A stretch of DNA of 64,000 bases from Pseudomonas sp. RIT288 (GCF_000631985.1 NZ_JFYN01000044.1:186001-250000); one strand, 5' to 3'. Counted from the first letter of the stretch, positions 53,562 through 62,557 are shown. Numbers and translations are program-made. The notes: generated by a model not told the origin, from the sequence alone.

Positions 53562-54179
53562 ATGTCCGAAGTAAATCTGTCCACCGACGAAACCCGCGTC
53601 AGCTACGGTATTGGCCGTCAGCTGGGTGACCAGCTGCGCGACAACCCGCCACCGGGTGTCAGCCTGGACGCCATCCTGGCCGGTCTGACCGACGCATTCG
53701 CCGGCAAACCAAGCCGCGTGGATCAGGAAGCCATGTCCGCCAGCTTCAAAGTGATCCGCGAGATCATGCAAGCCGAAGCCGCTGCCAAAGCTGAAGCTGC
53801 TGCCGGCGAAGGCCGTGCTTTCCTGGCTGAAAACGCCAAGAAAGAAGGCATCACCACCCTGGCTTCCGGCCTGCAATTCGAAGTGCTGACCCAGGGCGAA
53901 GGCGCCAAGCCATCCCGTGAAGACACCGTGCGTACTCACTACCACGGCATGCTGATCGACGGCACCGTGTTCGACAGCTCCTACGATCGTGGCCAGCCAG
54001 CAGAATTCCCGGTAGGCGGCGTGATCGCCGGCTGGACCGAAGCTCTGCAACTGATGAATGCTGGCAGCAAATGGCGCCTGTACGTGCCGAGCGAACTGGC
54101 TTACGGCGCTCAAGGCGTTGGCAGCATCCCGCCGCACAGCGTTCTGGTATTCGACGTCGAGCTGCTGGACGTTCTGTAA
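53562..54179 (+). CDS. fklB: FKBP-type peptidyl-prolyl isomerase
   Basis: The product is 205 residues: an N-terminal FKBP_N helical dimerisation domain (about 8-90, RVSYGIGRQLGDQLRDN) and a C-terminal FKBP domain (about 100-205) with DTVRTHYHGMLIDGTVFDSSYDRGQPAEFPVGGVIAGWTEAL and ELAYGAQGVGSIPPHSVLVFDVELLDV. It has no signal peptide, so the cytosolic FklB type rather than Mip. It assists folding at prolines. Confidence 0.94.
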   Translation: MSEVNLSTDETRVSYGIGRQLGDQLRDNPPPGVSLDAILAGLTDAFAGKPSRVDQEAMSASFKVIREIMQAEAAAKAEAAAGEGRAFLAENAKKEGITTLASGLQFEVLTQGEGAKPSREDTVRTHYHGMLIDGTVFDSSYDRGQPAEFPVGGVIAGWTEALQLMNAGSKWRLYVPSELAYGAQGVGSIPPHSVLVFDVELLDVL

Positions 54180-54207
54180 TTCCGGGCCTGCCTACATGGC
54201 GGGCTAA

Positions 54208-54298
54208 TGCAGGAGTGAGCCTGCTCGCGATGGCGTCTGTTCAGTCGACTACTCGGTTGCCTGATATGCCACTCTCGCGAGCAGGCTCACTCCTGCAG
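54208..54298. repeat. REP inverted pair, family B variant
   Basis: TGCAGGAGTGAGCCTGCTCG and its complement, 91 bases, between converging genes. Confidence 0.9.
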
Positions 54299-54310
54299 TT
54301 TTTTGGGGCT

Positions 54311-54568
54311 TCATATTTCGATCTTGTGATGCAGCTCATTGGTCGGGCGCAAGGCCCGGGCATAGCAGAACAGGAACAGATTGCGCACCAGCTCCTTGAG
54401 CACCAACGGTTCGCTGGAATTCAGGCTGCTGACGTCCAGATCACCCTGATCCTGCAGCTCATGCAGGGCTTCTTCTTCCAGTACCGCGCAGACTTCTCCG
54501 GTTTCCCGATGCAGGATCCTGAGGTACGGATGTGGGCGATCCAGCCAGGCGTCGATCAAATAAGTCAT
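54311..54568 (-). CDS. Fur-regulated small protein of unknown function
   Basis: The product is 85 residues: MTYLIDAWLDRPHPYLRILH at the start, then an acidic helix (EEEALHELQDQGDLDVSSL) and a C-terminal helix with one Cys (LFLFCYARAL). AAGGAGAT lies 7 bases before ATG 54568, so I prefer it over the upstream ATG. A near-perfect Fur box lies 26 bases upstream. A gene at this place in P. aeruginosa (PA4570) is strongly induced by iron starvation, as I recall. It is probably part of the low-iron response; mechanism unknown. Confidence 0.85.
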   Translation of the reverse strand: MTYLIDAWLDRPHPYLRILHRETGEVCAVLEEEALHELQDQGDLDVSSLNSSEPLVLKELVRNLFLFCYARALRPTNELHHKIEI

Positions 54569-54593
54569 GGGTCTCATCTCCTTGAAAGGTTTC

Positions 54594-54612
54594 AATGAGA
54601 ATAATTCTTATT
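54594..54612 (-). promoter_or_regulatory. Fur box
   Basis: AATGAGAATAATTCTTATT is a 9-1-9 inverted repeat with eight of nine arm pairs matched, the standard Fur site layout. Confidence 0.85.
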
Positions 54613-54740
54613 CGTAAAATAGCAAGTGCCTATTGGCGGAATGCGATTTTTTCCGGGTAAAGATTGCGTAAGGTCAAATCGGCTGGCGTCTGGCTATTAC
54701 GCGAACATGAGGGAGGGGAAAGCGCGGAGGGCGTTTCACC

Positions 54741-54763
54741 ATCCCGCGGCGGGCGCGGGATGG
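54741..54763. other. GC-rich hairpin downstream of yjdM
   Basis: CATCCCGCG and CGCGGGATG arms around 5 bases; no T-run on the minus strand. It may stabilise the 3' end. Confidence 0.35.
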
Positions 54764-54775
54764 ATGACAGCAGGA

Positions 54776-55117
54776 TCAGACCTTTCTGACGAACTCTGAC
54801 TTGAGCTTCATCGGGCCGATGCCATCGATCTTGCAGTCGATGTCGTGGTCGCCATCGCACAGGCGGATATTCTTCACCTTGGTGCCGACCTTGACCACCA
54901 GCGAGGTGCCCTTGACCTTCAGGTCCTTGATCACGGTGATGGTGTCGCCGTCCTGAAGCACGTTGCCTACCGAATCTTTCTTCACGGCATCATCGGATGC
55001 CACTTCAGCTTCGCCGCTGGCCGACCACTCGTGGGCGCACTCAGGGCAGATCAGTTGGGCACCGTCTTCGTAGGTGTATTCGGAATTGCATTTCGGGCAG
55101 GGTGGCAACGTGCTCAC
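54776..55117 (-). CDS. yjdM: YjdM/PhnA-type zinc-ribbon protein
   Basis: The product is 113 residues. The N-terminal zinc ribbon (CPKCNSEYTYEDGAQLICPEC) and the C-terminal SH3-like barrel (DSVGNVLQDGDTITVIKDLKVKGTSLVVKVGTKVKNIRL) match YjdM, formerly called PhnA. No phosphonate role is implied; the function is poorly known. Confidence 0.93.
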   Translation of the reverse strand: MSTLPPCPKCNSEYTYEDGAQLICPECAHEWSASGEAEVASDDAVKKDSVGNVLQDGDTITVIKDLKVKGTSLVVKVGTKVKNIRLCDGDHDIDCKIDGIGPMKLKSEFVRKV

Positions 55118-55190
55118 TAAGGCTCCTTGGAGAGGGGATCGCTAAAAGTCGCACATTATATAGGGTTTTCTTTGTGTGGGGAGCCAAAAG

Positions 55191-55263
55191 CAAAAGATCG
55201 CAGCCTTCGGCAGCTCCTGCAGGTGATATGCAGGAGCTGCCGAAGGCTGCGATCTTTTGATCT
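55191..55263. repeat. REP pair, family A, tail-to-tail
   Basis: CAAAAGATCGCAGCCTTCGG to CTCCTGCAG and back: an almost perfect palindrome around GTGATATG. Confidence 0.9.
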
Positions 55264-55276
55264 TGCTTCAGCGATA

Positions 55277-56245
55277 TCAGTGCGTGCGGGCGACCGCAAA
55301 CTCGCTCAGTTCTACCAGTGCATCGCGGTATTCGCTGGCCGGCAGCGCGTCGAGGCACTTGATCGCACGGGCCACGTAGTCGCGGGCCAGTTGTGCGGTG
55401 TACTCCAGCGAACCCGAGGCTTCCACGGCGATGCGGATGCTTTCGAGGTCTTCGATCCCGCCTTTCTGGATCGCCTGGCGGACCAGAGCAGCCTGCTCGG
55501 GTGTGCCTTCACGCATGGTGTAGATCAACGGCAGGGTCGGTTTGCCTTCGGCCAGATCGTCACCGACGTTCTTGCCCAGGGTCTCGGCGTCGCCCTTGTA
55601 GTCCAGCAGGTCGTCGACCAGTTGGAACGCCACGCCGAGGTGATCACCGAAGGTGCGCAGGGCTTCGCTCTGCTCGGCGGTGGCACCGGCCAGTGCGGCA
55701 GCGCTGTGGGTCGAGGCTTCGAAGAGCATCGCGGTCTTGCCGCGAATGACTTCCATGTAGGTTTCTTCGGTGGTGCTGGCGTCGCGTACCTTGGACAGCT
55801 GCAACACTTCACCTTCGGCGATGATGCGCGTGGCCTGGGACAGGATCTTCATCACCGGCATCGAACCCAGCTCGACCATCATTTCGAACGAGCGCGAGTA
55901 CAGGAAGTCGCCGACCAGCACGCTTGGGGCGTTGCCCCACATGGCGTTGGCGGTCGAGCGGCCACGGCGCATGCCGGACATGTCGACCACGTCGTCATGC
56001 AGCAGGGTTGCGGTGTGCAGGAATTCGATGGTGGCGGCCAGCAGGCGCATGTCGTCGCCTTCGCGACCCAGGGCCTTGCCGCACAGCAGCACCAATAAAG
56101 GACGCAGGCGTTTGCCGCCGGCCGAGGTGATGTAATCGCCGATTTTCGATACCAGCGGCACTCGGGAAGTCAGCTGCTTCTTGATGATGCCGTCGACGGC
56201 GCTAAAATCGTCCGCCACCGCGCGGTAGAAAGCTTGGGGTTGCAT
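55277..56245 (-). CDS. ispB: Octaprenyl/nonaprenyl diphosphate synthase
   Basis: The product is 322 residues. The two Asp-rich motifs LLHDDVVD and FQLVDDLLDY, and the GGKRLRPLLVLL block define a long-chain trans-prenyl synthase. It makes the side chain of ubiquinone. Start 56245 (MQPQAFYRAVADDFSAVDGII) is the family start. It is divergent from rplU-rpmA, the usual arrangement in gamma-proteobacteria. Confidence 0.95.
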   Translation of the reverse strand: MQPQAFYRAVADDFSAVDGIIKKQLTSRVPLVSKIGDYITSAGGKRLRPLLVLLCGKALGREGDDMRLLAATIEFLHTATLLHDDVVDMSGMRRGRSTANAMWGNAPSVLVGDFLYSRSFEMMVELGSMPVMKILSQATRIIAEGEVLQLSKVRDASTTEETYMEVIRGKTAMLFEASTHSAAALAGATAEQSEALRTFGDHLGVAFQLVDDLLDYKGDAETLGKNVGDDLAEGKPTLPLIYTMREGTPEQAALVRQAIQKGGIEDLESIRIAVEASGSLEYTAQLARDYVARAIKCLDALPASEYRDALVELSEFAVARTH

Positions 56246-56324
56246 CAGCGACAGTTGCTCCAGAAGGGTTGCGCGGCATGCTAGGACCCCCACCGGGGCC
56301 TGTCAAGGCGCGATGGACGGCCTC

Positions 56325-56353
56325 TTGCGTGACTCTCGATGCTTGCGTACAAT
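56325..56353 (+). promoter_or_regulatory. Sigma-70 promoter of rplU-rpmA
   Basis: -35 TTGCGT, 17-base spacer, -10 TACAAT; 133 bases before rplU. Confidence 0.75.
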
Positions 56354-56486
56354 CGCGCACCCTGAACTTCCTGGGCAGCACCTGCCTTACGCAATTGCAC
56401 TTGGGCCGTTCCAGCCCCATGCAGCCATGCCAGCCAATACCTCTTCTTATAAAGAGCTGGGTGAGCAGGATTATCGGAGAAATACC

Positions 56487-56798
56487 ATGTACGCAGTAAT
56501 CGTTACCGGCGGTAAGCAATACAAGGTCGCTGAAGGTGAATACCTGAAGATCGAAAAACTGGAAGTCGCTACTGGCGAATCCGTGACTTTTGACCGCGTT
56601 CTGCTGGTCGCCAATGGCGACGACGTGAACATCGGCGCACCTGTTGTTGCTGGCGCAACCGTCAAGGCTGAAGTGATCTCCCAAGGTCGTCACGATAAAG
56701 TCCGCATCATCAAGTTCCGTCGCCGTAAGCACCACATGAAGCGTATGGGCCACCGCCAGTGGTTCACCGAGATCAAAATCACCGGTATTCAGGCTTAA
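56487..56798 (+). CDS. rplU: 50S ribosomal protein L21
   Basis: The product is 103 residues, standard length and sequence (MYAVIVTGGKQYKVAEGEYL; RRKHHMKRMGHRQWFTEIKITGI). CGGAGA precedes the ATG at 56487; the longer frame covers the promoter and is not real. rpmA follows 35 bases later. Confidence 0.98.
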   Translation: MYAVIVTGGKQYKVAEGEYLKIEKLEVATGESVTFDRVLLVANGDDVNIGAPVVAGATVKAEVISQGRHDKVRIIKFRRRKHHMKRMGHRQWFTEIKITGIQA

Positions 56799-56833
56799 TT
56801 ACAGCCTAATTCCTCACTAGGAGAATTGAACTC

Positions 56834-57091
56834 ATGGCACACAAAAAAGCTGGTGGTAGTACCCGTAACGGTCGCGACTCAGAAGCCAAACGCCTTGGCG
56901 TGAAGATGTATGGCGGCCAGGTCATCAAGGCCGGCAACATCATCGTGCGTCAGCGCGGCACCCAATTCCACGCTGGCTACGGCGTTGGCATGGGTAAAGA
57001 TCACACCCTCTTCGCGAAAATCGAAGGCGTGATCAAGTTTGAAGTAAAAGGCGCCTTCGGTCGTCGTTACGTGAGCGTTGTCGCGGCTTAA
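56834..57091 (+). CDS. rpmA: 50S ribosomal protein L27
   Basis: The product is 85 residues. The N-terminus [20 protein letters not shown] reaches the peptidyl-transferase centre in the ribosome. TAGGAG lies before the start, and a terminator follows. Confidence 0.98.
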
Positions 57092-57109
57092 TCGCGAGAT
57101 CGCTGGAAG

Positions 57110-57136
57110 AGCCCTGTCTTGCGACGGGGCTTTTTC
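57110..57136 (+). terminator. Terminator of rplU-rpmA
   Basis: Stem AGCCCTGTC/GACGGGGCT (one G-T pair) with a TTGC loop, then TTTTTCG. Confidence 0.88.
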
Positions 57137-57285
57137 GTTTGTGGGGTGAGTCTCTTGCAAAACTGTTTGTATGGGCTGTCGGCGTGCGATGCAGGTCGTG
57201 TTTTGGGGTCGCTGCGCTCATTTTTGCAAGAGTCTTATGTCTTGATTGTTTTTCGGCTCGTCCGTATGGCGAGAGGCGTTGAGTT

Positions 57286-58509
57286 ATGAAGTTTGTAGAC
57301 GAAGTATCGATCCGCGTAAAAGCTGGCGACGGCGGCAATGGCTGCATGAGTTTCCGTCGGGAAAAATTCATTGAAAACGGTGGTCCGAACGGCGGTGACG
57401 GCGGTGACGGCGGTTCCATCTACATGATGGCCGACGAGAACCTCAATACCCTGGTCGACTACCGTTACACCCGGCACTTCGATGCCGAGCGTGGCTCCAA
57501 CGGCGGCAGCACCGATTGCACCGGCAAGAAGGGTGAAGACCTGATCCTGCGCGTGCCGGTCGGTACCACCGTGATTGACTCGGCCACCCAGGAAGTGATT
57601 GGCGACCTGACCAAGGCTGGCCAGAAACTGATGGTAGTGCAGGGTGGTTGGCACGGTCTGGGCAACACCCGTTTCAAATCCAGTACCAACCGTGCGCCGC
57701 GCCAGACCACTCCGGGCAAGCCGGGTGAGCAGCGCGACCTGAAGCTGGAAATGAAAGTGCTGGCTGATGTCGGTCTGCTGGGCTTGCCGAATGCTGGTAA
57801 AAGTACCTTTATCCGTTCGGTGTCGGCGGCCAAGCCGAAAGTTGCCGACTACCCGTTCACCACGCTGGTGCCGAACCTGGGTGTGGTCAGCGTTGATCGC
57901 TGGAAAAGCTTCGTCATTGCCGACATTCCGGGGTTGATCGAAGGTGCTTCCGACGGCGCCGGTCTGGGTATTCGTTTCCTCAAGCACCTGGCGCGTACGC
58001 GTCTGTTGCTGCACCTCGTCGACATGGCGCCGCTGGATGACACCAGTGCACCGGACGCGGCCGAAGTGATCGTCAACGAGCTGGTCAAATTCAGCCCCTC
58101 GCTGGCCGAGCGTGATCGCTGGCTGGTGCTGAACAAATGCGACCAGATCCTTGAAGAAGAGCACGAAGAGCGCGTCAAGGAAATCGTTGATCGCCTGCAG
58201 TGGGAAGGTCCGGTCTATGTGATCTCGGCCATCGCCAAAGAAGGCACCGAGCGCCTGACCCGCGACATCATGCGTTATCTGGAAGATCGTGCCGATCGCC
58301 TGGCCAACGACCCTGCGTACAAGGAAGAGCTGGCCGATCTCGATCAGCGCATCGAAGATGAAGCCCGTGCACAGTTGCAGGCGCTGGATGACAAGCGTGC
58401 CCTGCGTCGCAGCGGCGTGAAGTCGGTCCACGACATCGGCGACGATGACTGGGACGAAGAAGATGTGGATGATGAAGACGGTCCGGAAATCATTTACGTG
58501 CGCGACTGA
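57286..58509 (+). CDS. obgE: Obg/CgtA ribosome-associated GTPase
   Basis: The product is 407 residues. The glycine-rich Obg fold (about 1-158, MKFVDEVSIRVKAGDGGNG, GGPNGGDGGDGGS) is followed by the G domain with GLPNAGKST, DIPGLIEGA and NKCD, and an acidic C-terminal tail (DDDWDEEDVDDEDGPE). It is essential for 50S assembly and stress signalling. Confidence 0.97.
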   Translation: MKFVDEVSIRVKAGDGGNGCMSFRREKFIENGGPNGGDGGDGGSIYMMADENLNTLVDYRYTRHFDAERGSNGGSTDCTGKKGEDLILRVPVGTTVIDSATQEVIGDLTKAGQKLMVVQGGWHGLGNTRFKSSTNRAPRQTTPGKPGEQRDLKLEMKVLADVGLLGLPNAGKSTFIRSVSAAKPKVADYPFTTLVPNLGVVSVDRWKSFVIADIPGLIEGASDGAGLGIRFLKHLARTRLLLHLVDMAPLDDTSAPDAAEVIVNELVKFSPSLAERDRWLVLNKCDQILEEEHEERVKEIVDRLQWEGPVYVISAIAKEGTERLTRDIMRYLEDRADRLANDPAYKEELADLDQRIEDEARAQLQALDDKRALRRSGVKSVHDIGDDDWDEEDVDDEDGPEIIYVRD

Positions 58510-58527
58510 TCTGTTGCGATAAACTTG

Positions 58528-58553
58528 AACGCCGCTCAATCGAGCGGCGTTTT
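58528..58553 (+). terminator. Terminator of obgE
   Basis: AACGCCGCTC-AATC-GAGCGGCGTT, then TTGG; a modest T-run. Confidence 0.78.
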
Positions 58554-58627
58554 GGTATCTGGAAATCGGTAGTCACGATTAACGGGCAGCGCTGGGTCGC
58601 GCTGTCCTCAAGCTAAGGTTGAAGATG

Positions 58628-59746
58628 ATGCGGAGCAAGGTGACAGGTGCGCAGCGTTGGGTCGTGAAGATCGGCAGCGCTTTGCTGACAGCTGATGGCA
58701 AAGGGCTGGATCGTGCGGCAATGAGTGTCTGGGTCGAGCAGATGGTCGCCCTGCATGAGGCGGGTGTCGAGTTGGTGCTGGTGTCCTCCGGGGCGGTGGC
58801 TGCCGGCATGAGTCGCCTGGGCTGGACCGCACGACCCAGTGCGATGCACGAGCTCCAGGCCGCAGCTGCAATTGGCCAGATGGGGCTGGTGCAGGCTTGG
58901 GAGTCGAGCTTTGCCGAGCATGGTCGGCACACCGCGCAGATTCTCCTGACTCACGATGACTTGTCCGACCGCAAGCGCTACCTCAACGCTCGCAGCACCC
59001 TGCGTGCGCTGGTCGATCTGAAAGTCATTCCGGTGATCAATGAAAACGACACCGTCGTCACCGACGAGATTCGTTTCGGCGACAACGACACGCTCGCGGC
59101 GCTGGTGGCCAACCTGGTCGAGGCTGATCTGCTGGTGATCCTCACTGATCGCGATGGCATGTTCGATGCCGATCCGCGCAACAATCCTGATGCGCAGCTG
59201 ATTTACGAAGCGCGCGCCGATGATCCGACCCTGGATGCGGTGGCGGGCGGCACTGGTGGTGCGCTGGGGCGTGGCGGCATGCAGACCAAGCTGCGTGCGG
59301 CGCGTCTGGCGGCGCGTTCCGGGGCGCACACCATCATTGTTGGTGGTCGCCTGGAGCGTGTGCTCGATCGCCTGAAGGCTGGCGAGCGCATTGGTACGCT
59401 GCTGTCGCCTGAGCGCGGCATGCTGGCGGCGCGCAAACAGTGGCTGGCCGGGCATCTGCAGACTCGCGGCACGCTGGTGCTGGACGAGGGTGCGGTGTCG
59501 GCATTGTCGCAAGGTAACAAGAGCTTGCTGCCGGTCGGCGTGAAATTGGTCCAGGGCAGTTTCCGCCGTGGCGAAATGGTGGTTTGCGTGGCGCCGGACG
59601 GTCGCGAGATTGCTCGCGGTCTGGCCAACTACAGTGCGCTTGAGGCGCAAAAAATCATTGGTCAGTCGTCGGACGCAATTGTCGGCGTGCTGGGCTACAT
59701 GGCTGAGCCGGAACTGGTTCACCGTGACAACCTGATTCTGGTCTAA
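58628..59746 (+). CDS. proB: Glutamate 5-kinase
   Basis: The product is 372 residues, the pseudomonad length. The amino-acid kinase domain (WVVKIGSALLTADGKGLD; NENDTVVTDEIRFGDNDTLAALVA; GTGGALGRGGMQTKL) is followed by a PUA domain (about 280-372, ARKQWLAGHLQTRGTLVLDEGAV). It starts proline synthesis from glutamate. The start at 58628 gives MRSKVTGAQRW; ATG 58625 and TTG 58619 are also in frame. creA-type gene 11 bases later. Confidence 0.96.
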   Translation: MRSKVTGAQRWVVKIGSALLTADGKGLDRAAMSVWVEQMVALHEAGVELVLVSSGAVAAGMSRLGWTARPSAMHELQAAAAIGQMGLVQAWESSFAEHGRHTAQILLTHDDLSDRKRYLNARSTLRALVDLKVIPVINENDTVVTDEIRFGDNDTLAALVANLVEADLLVILTDRDGMFDADPRNNPDAQLIYEARADDPTLDAVAGGTGGALGRGGMQTKLRAARLAARSGAHTIIVGGRLERVLDRLKAGERIGTLLSPERGMLAARKQWLAGHLQTRGTLVLDEGAVSALSQGNKSLLPVGVKLVQGSFRRGEMVVCVAPDGREIARGLANYSALEAQKIIGQSSDAIVGVLGYMAEPELVHRDNLILV

Positions 59747-59757
59747 GGAAAAACGCG

Positions 59758-60225
59758 ATGCGCATGGCAAAAGGATTGTTGGGTCTGCTGATGGCGTTGC
59801 CATTGCTGGCCTCGGCCGAGGAAATCGGTCAGGTGTCGACGGTGTTCAAGTTCGTCGGCCCGAACGACCGGATCGTGGTCGAGGCTTTCGATGATCCGAA
59901 GGTCGACGGCGTGACCTGCTACCTGTCTCGCGCCAAGACGGGTGGGGTGAAGGGTGGCCTGGGTCTGGCCGAGGATCGCGCCGAGGCGTCGATTGCCTGC
60001 CGTCAGGTCGGTCCGATCAAGTTCAAGGGCGAGCTGAAGGATGGTGACGAGGTGTTCAAGGAGCGCACGTCGCTGGTGTTCAAGACCATGCAGGTGGTGC
60101 GCTTCCTCGACAAGAAGCGCAATACGCTGGTGTACCTGGTCTACAGCGATCGCGTGATCGAAGGCAGTCCGCAGAATGCGGTGACGGCGATCCCGATCGT
60201 GCCGTGGGTGCCGGTCCAGCAATAA
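59758..60225 (+). CDS. CreA-family periplasmic protein
   Basis: The product is 155 residues. A signal peptide (AKGLLGLLMALPLLASA) is followed by the CreA core: EEIGQVSTVFKFVGPNDRIVVEAFDDPKVDGVTCYLSRAKTGG, with cysteines at YLSRA and IACRQ regions. The function of CreA is not known. It is 11 bases from proB and probably co-transcribed. Confidence 0.92.
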   Translation: MRMAKGLLGLLMALPLLASAEEIGQVSTVFKFVGPNDRIVVEAFDDPKVDGVTCYLSRAKTGGVKGGLGLAEDRAEASIACRQVGPIKFKGELKDGDEVFKERTSLVFKTMQVVRFLDKKRNTLVYLVYSDRVIEGSPQNAVTAIPIVPWVPVQQ

Positions 60226-60240
60226 CACCGCAAAACCAAT

Positions 60241-60295
60241 TGTAGGAGTGAGCCTGTTCCGGGCGGCCGGAACAGGCTCACTCCTACATTTTTTT
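60241..60295. repeat. Compact family B palindrome acting as a likely terminator
   Basis: TGTAGGAGTGAGCCTGTTCC and its exact complement form 20-base arms around GGGCGGCC, followed on the plus strand by TTTTTTT. The loop side has lost the CTCGCGA core of normal family B elements. It seems to be a REP turned into a terminator for proB-creA. Confidence 0.8.
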
Positions 60296-60323
60296 GTGCT
60301 GCATTCGCTAAATCGCAGGCAAT

Positions 60324-60350
60324 AAAAAACCGACCCTAAGGTCGGTTTTT
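60324..60350 (-). terminator. Terminator of rpsT
   Basis: AACCGACC-CTAA-GGTCGGTT, with an A-run/T-run on both sides; 14 bases past the rpsT stop. Confidence 0.9.
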
Positions 60351-60364
60351 AATGACTACGTCGA

Positions 60365-60637
60365 TTAAGCAGCTTCTTTCAGTGCTTTGACGTGGCCATT
60401 CAGGCGGCTCTTATGACGAGCAGCCTTGTTCTTGTGGATGATGCCTTTATCGGCCATACGGTCGATAACTGGCACAGCCAGAACGTATGCAGCTTGAGCT
60501 TTTTCAGCGTCTTTTGCGTCGATGGCTTTAACTACATTCTTGATGTAGGTACGAACCATGGAACGCAGGCTGGCGTTGTGGCTGCGACGCTTCTCAGCCT
60601 GTTTTGCACGTTTTTTGGCGGAAGGTGAGTTGGCCAC
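60365..60637 (-). CDS. rpsT: 30S ribosomal protein S20
   Basis: The product is 90 residues (ANSPSAKKRAKQAEKRRSHN; GIIHKNKAARHKSRLNGHVKAL). The start codon is GTG at 60637 with GAGGAG upstream. E. coli rpsT also uses a rare start (TTG), linked to translational autocontrol, so the GTG may be meaningful. It diverges from murJ as in other pseudomonads. Confidence 0.97.
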   Translation of the reverse strand: MANSPSAKKRAKQAEKRRSHNASLRSMVRTYIKNVVKAIDAKDAEKAQAAYVLAVPVIDRMADKGIIHKNKAARHKSRLNGHVKALKEAA

Positions 60638-60889
60638 CGTCGAGCTCCTCGAAAGACTTTTTAGGAAATAGCAAACAAAATAGGCCGCGAATCATGCCGA
60701 TGAGTTGAAGTCTTGTCAAGGGCGCTTGAAACGTTCCGCTAAGTGGTAGGTATGAAGAGGCGGGATATTTATTTCCGGCGCTTGACCTGTAAACTCGCGA
60801 GCTTTGGCTCTGTGCTGTTGCGGCGCGGAGTATCGCACAAGTAGGCGCATTGTTCGCCTGCTGTTTATCGACAGGCACTAATTTCCTTA

Positions 60890-62428
60890 ATGAATCTGCT
60901 CAAATCGTTGGCCGCTGTCAGCTCTATCACGATGCTTTCCCGGATTCTGGGGTTTGTCCGTGACACGCTCATCGCTCGCACATTCGGTGCCGGAATGGCG
61001 ACGGATGCCTTCTTCATTGCCTTCAAACTGCCCAACCTGCTGCGGCGAATCTTCGCCGAGGGCGCGTTCTCTCAGGCTTTCGTGCCGATTCTGGCGGAAT
61101 ACAAGAGTCAGCAGGGGGAAGAAGCGACGCGCACCTTCATTGCTTATGTATCGGGCTTGCTGACGTTGGTGCTGGCTCTGGTCACGGCATTGGGCATGAT
61201 CGCCGCGCCATGGGTGATCTGGGCCACGGCGCCGGGGTTTGCCGACACGCCGGAAAAATTCCAGCTCACCTCCGACCTGTTGCGGGTGACGTTCCCTTAT
61301 ATATTGCTGATCTCCCTGTCCTCGTTGGCCGGGGCGATCCTCAATACCTGGAACCGCTTTTCGGTGCCGGCCTTCGTACCGACCTTGCTCAACGTGAGCA
61401 TGATTGTGTTTTCGCTGTTCCTGACGCCGTATTTCGATCCGCCGGTGATGGCCCTCGGCTGGGCGGTACTGGTCGGTGGTCTGGCGCAGTTGCTCTATCA
61501 ACTGCCGCACCTGAAAAAAATCGGCATGCTGGTGCTGCCGCGCCTGAACCTGCGCGATAGCGGCGTGTGGCGGGTGATGAAGCAGATGCTGCCGGCGATC
61601 CTCGGCGTTTCGGTCAGCCAGATTTCGCTGATCATCAACACCATTTTCGCCTCGTTCCTGGTGGCCGGTTCGGTGTCGTGGATGTATTACGCCGACCGTT
61701 TGATGGAATTGCCGTCCGGCGTGCTCGGCGTAGCGTTGGGCACCATTTTGCTGCCGACGCTGGCCAAGACTTATGCGAGCAAGGATCGCCACGAATACTC
61801 GCGGATCCTCGACTGGGGGCTGCGCCTGTGCTTCGTGCTGGTGTTGCCGTGTGCGCTGGCGCTGGGGATTCTCGCCGAACCGCTGACCGTGTCACTGTTC
61901 CAGTACGGCCAGTTCAGCGCGTTTGATGCGTCCATGACCCAGCGTGCGCTGATTGCCTATTCTGTCGGTCTTCTCGGGATTATCGTGATCAAAGTGCTGG
62001 CGCCGGGCTTTTACGCGCAACAGAACATCCGCACCCCGGTAAAAATCGCAATCTTCACCCTGGTGTGCACGCAGTTGTTCAACCTGATGCTGATCGGCCC
62101 GCTGGCTCACGCCGGTCTGGCGCTGGCGATCAGTGCTGGTGCCTGTCTGAATGCCGGGCTGTTGTTCTATCAACTGCGCAAGCAAAAGATGTATCAGCCG
62201 CAACCGGGCTGGTACACCTTTGGCTTCAAACTGGTGGTGGCGGTAGCGGTGATGTCGGCGGTGCTGCTGCTGGGCATGCATTTCATGCCGGCCTGGGATC
62301 AGGGCCATATGCTGGCGCGCTTCCTGCGTCTGGGGGCGCTGGTGGTTGCCGGTGTGGTGGCGTATTTCGGTATGTTGCTGCTGCTCGGTTTTCGCCTGCG
62401 CGACTTCAATCGCAAGGCTTTGAGCTGA
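60890..62428 (+). CDS. murJ: Lipid II flippase
   Basis: The product is 512 residues with 14 membrane helices. Family features are MNLLKSLAAVSSITMLSRILGFVRDTLIARTFGAG, FKLPNLLRRIFAEGAFSQAFVP with the conserved Arg residues that line the cavity, and SWMYYADRLMELPSGVLGVALGT. It flips the peptidoglycan precursor lipid II across the inner membrane. It leads the murJ-ribF-ileS group. Confidence 0.96.
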   Translation: MNLLKSLAAVSSITMLSRILGFVRDTLIARTFGAGMATDAFFIAFKLPNLLRRIFAEGAFSQAFVPILAEYKSQQGEEATRTFIAYVSGLLTLVLALVTALGMIAAPWVIWATAPGFADTPEKFQLTSDLLRVTFPYILLISLSSLAGAILNTWNRFSVPAFVPTLLNVSMIVFSLFLTPYFDPPVMALGWAVLVGGLAQLLYQLPHLKKIGMLVLPRLNLRDSGVWRVMKQMLPAILGVSVSQISLIINTIFASFLVAGSVSWMYYADRLMELPSGVLGVALGTILLPTLAKTYASKDRHEYSRILDWGLRLCFVLVLPCALALGILAEPLTVSLFQYGQFSAFDASMTQRALIAYSVGLLGIIVIKVLAPGFYAQQNIRTPVKIAIFTLVCTQLFNLMLIGPLAHAGLALAISAGACLNAGLLFYQLRKQKMYQPQPGWYTFGFKLVVAVAVMSAVLLLGMHFMPAWDQGHMLARFLRLGALVVAGVVAYFGMLLLLGFRLRDFNRKALS

Positions 62429-62500
62429 GGTTTCAGCCTTTATAACCGGGCACGGGCCGGCAGTTTTGTCGGCTCGATCACTTTGCGTTACGGTGTTGCC

Positions 62501-62529
62501 TGTCGTCGACCGTCGGGTGTGGTTATAAT
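62501..62529 (+). promoter_or_regulatory. Promoter of ribF
   Basis: A perfect -10, TATAAT (62524-62529); the -35 is weak (TGTCGT, 17-base spacer). It lies in the murJ-ribF gap, 29 bases before the start. Confidence 0.6.
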
Positions 62530-62557
62530 CGACCACTTTATGAGCAAGAAGCGCGTT

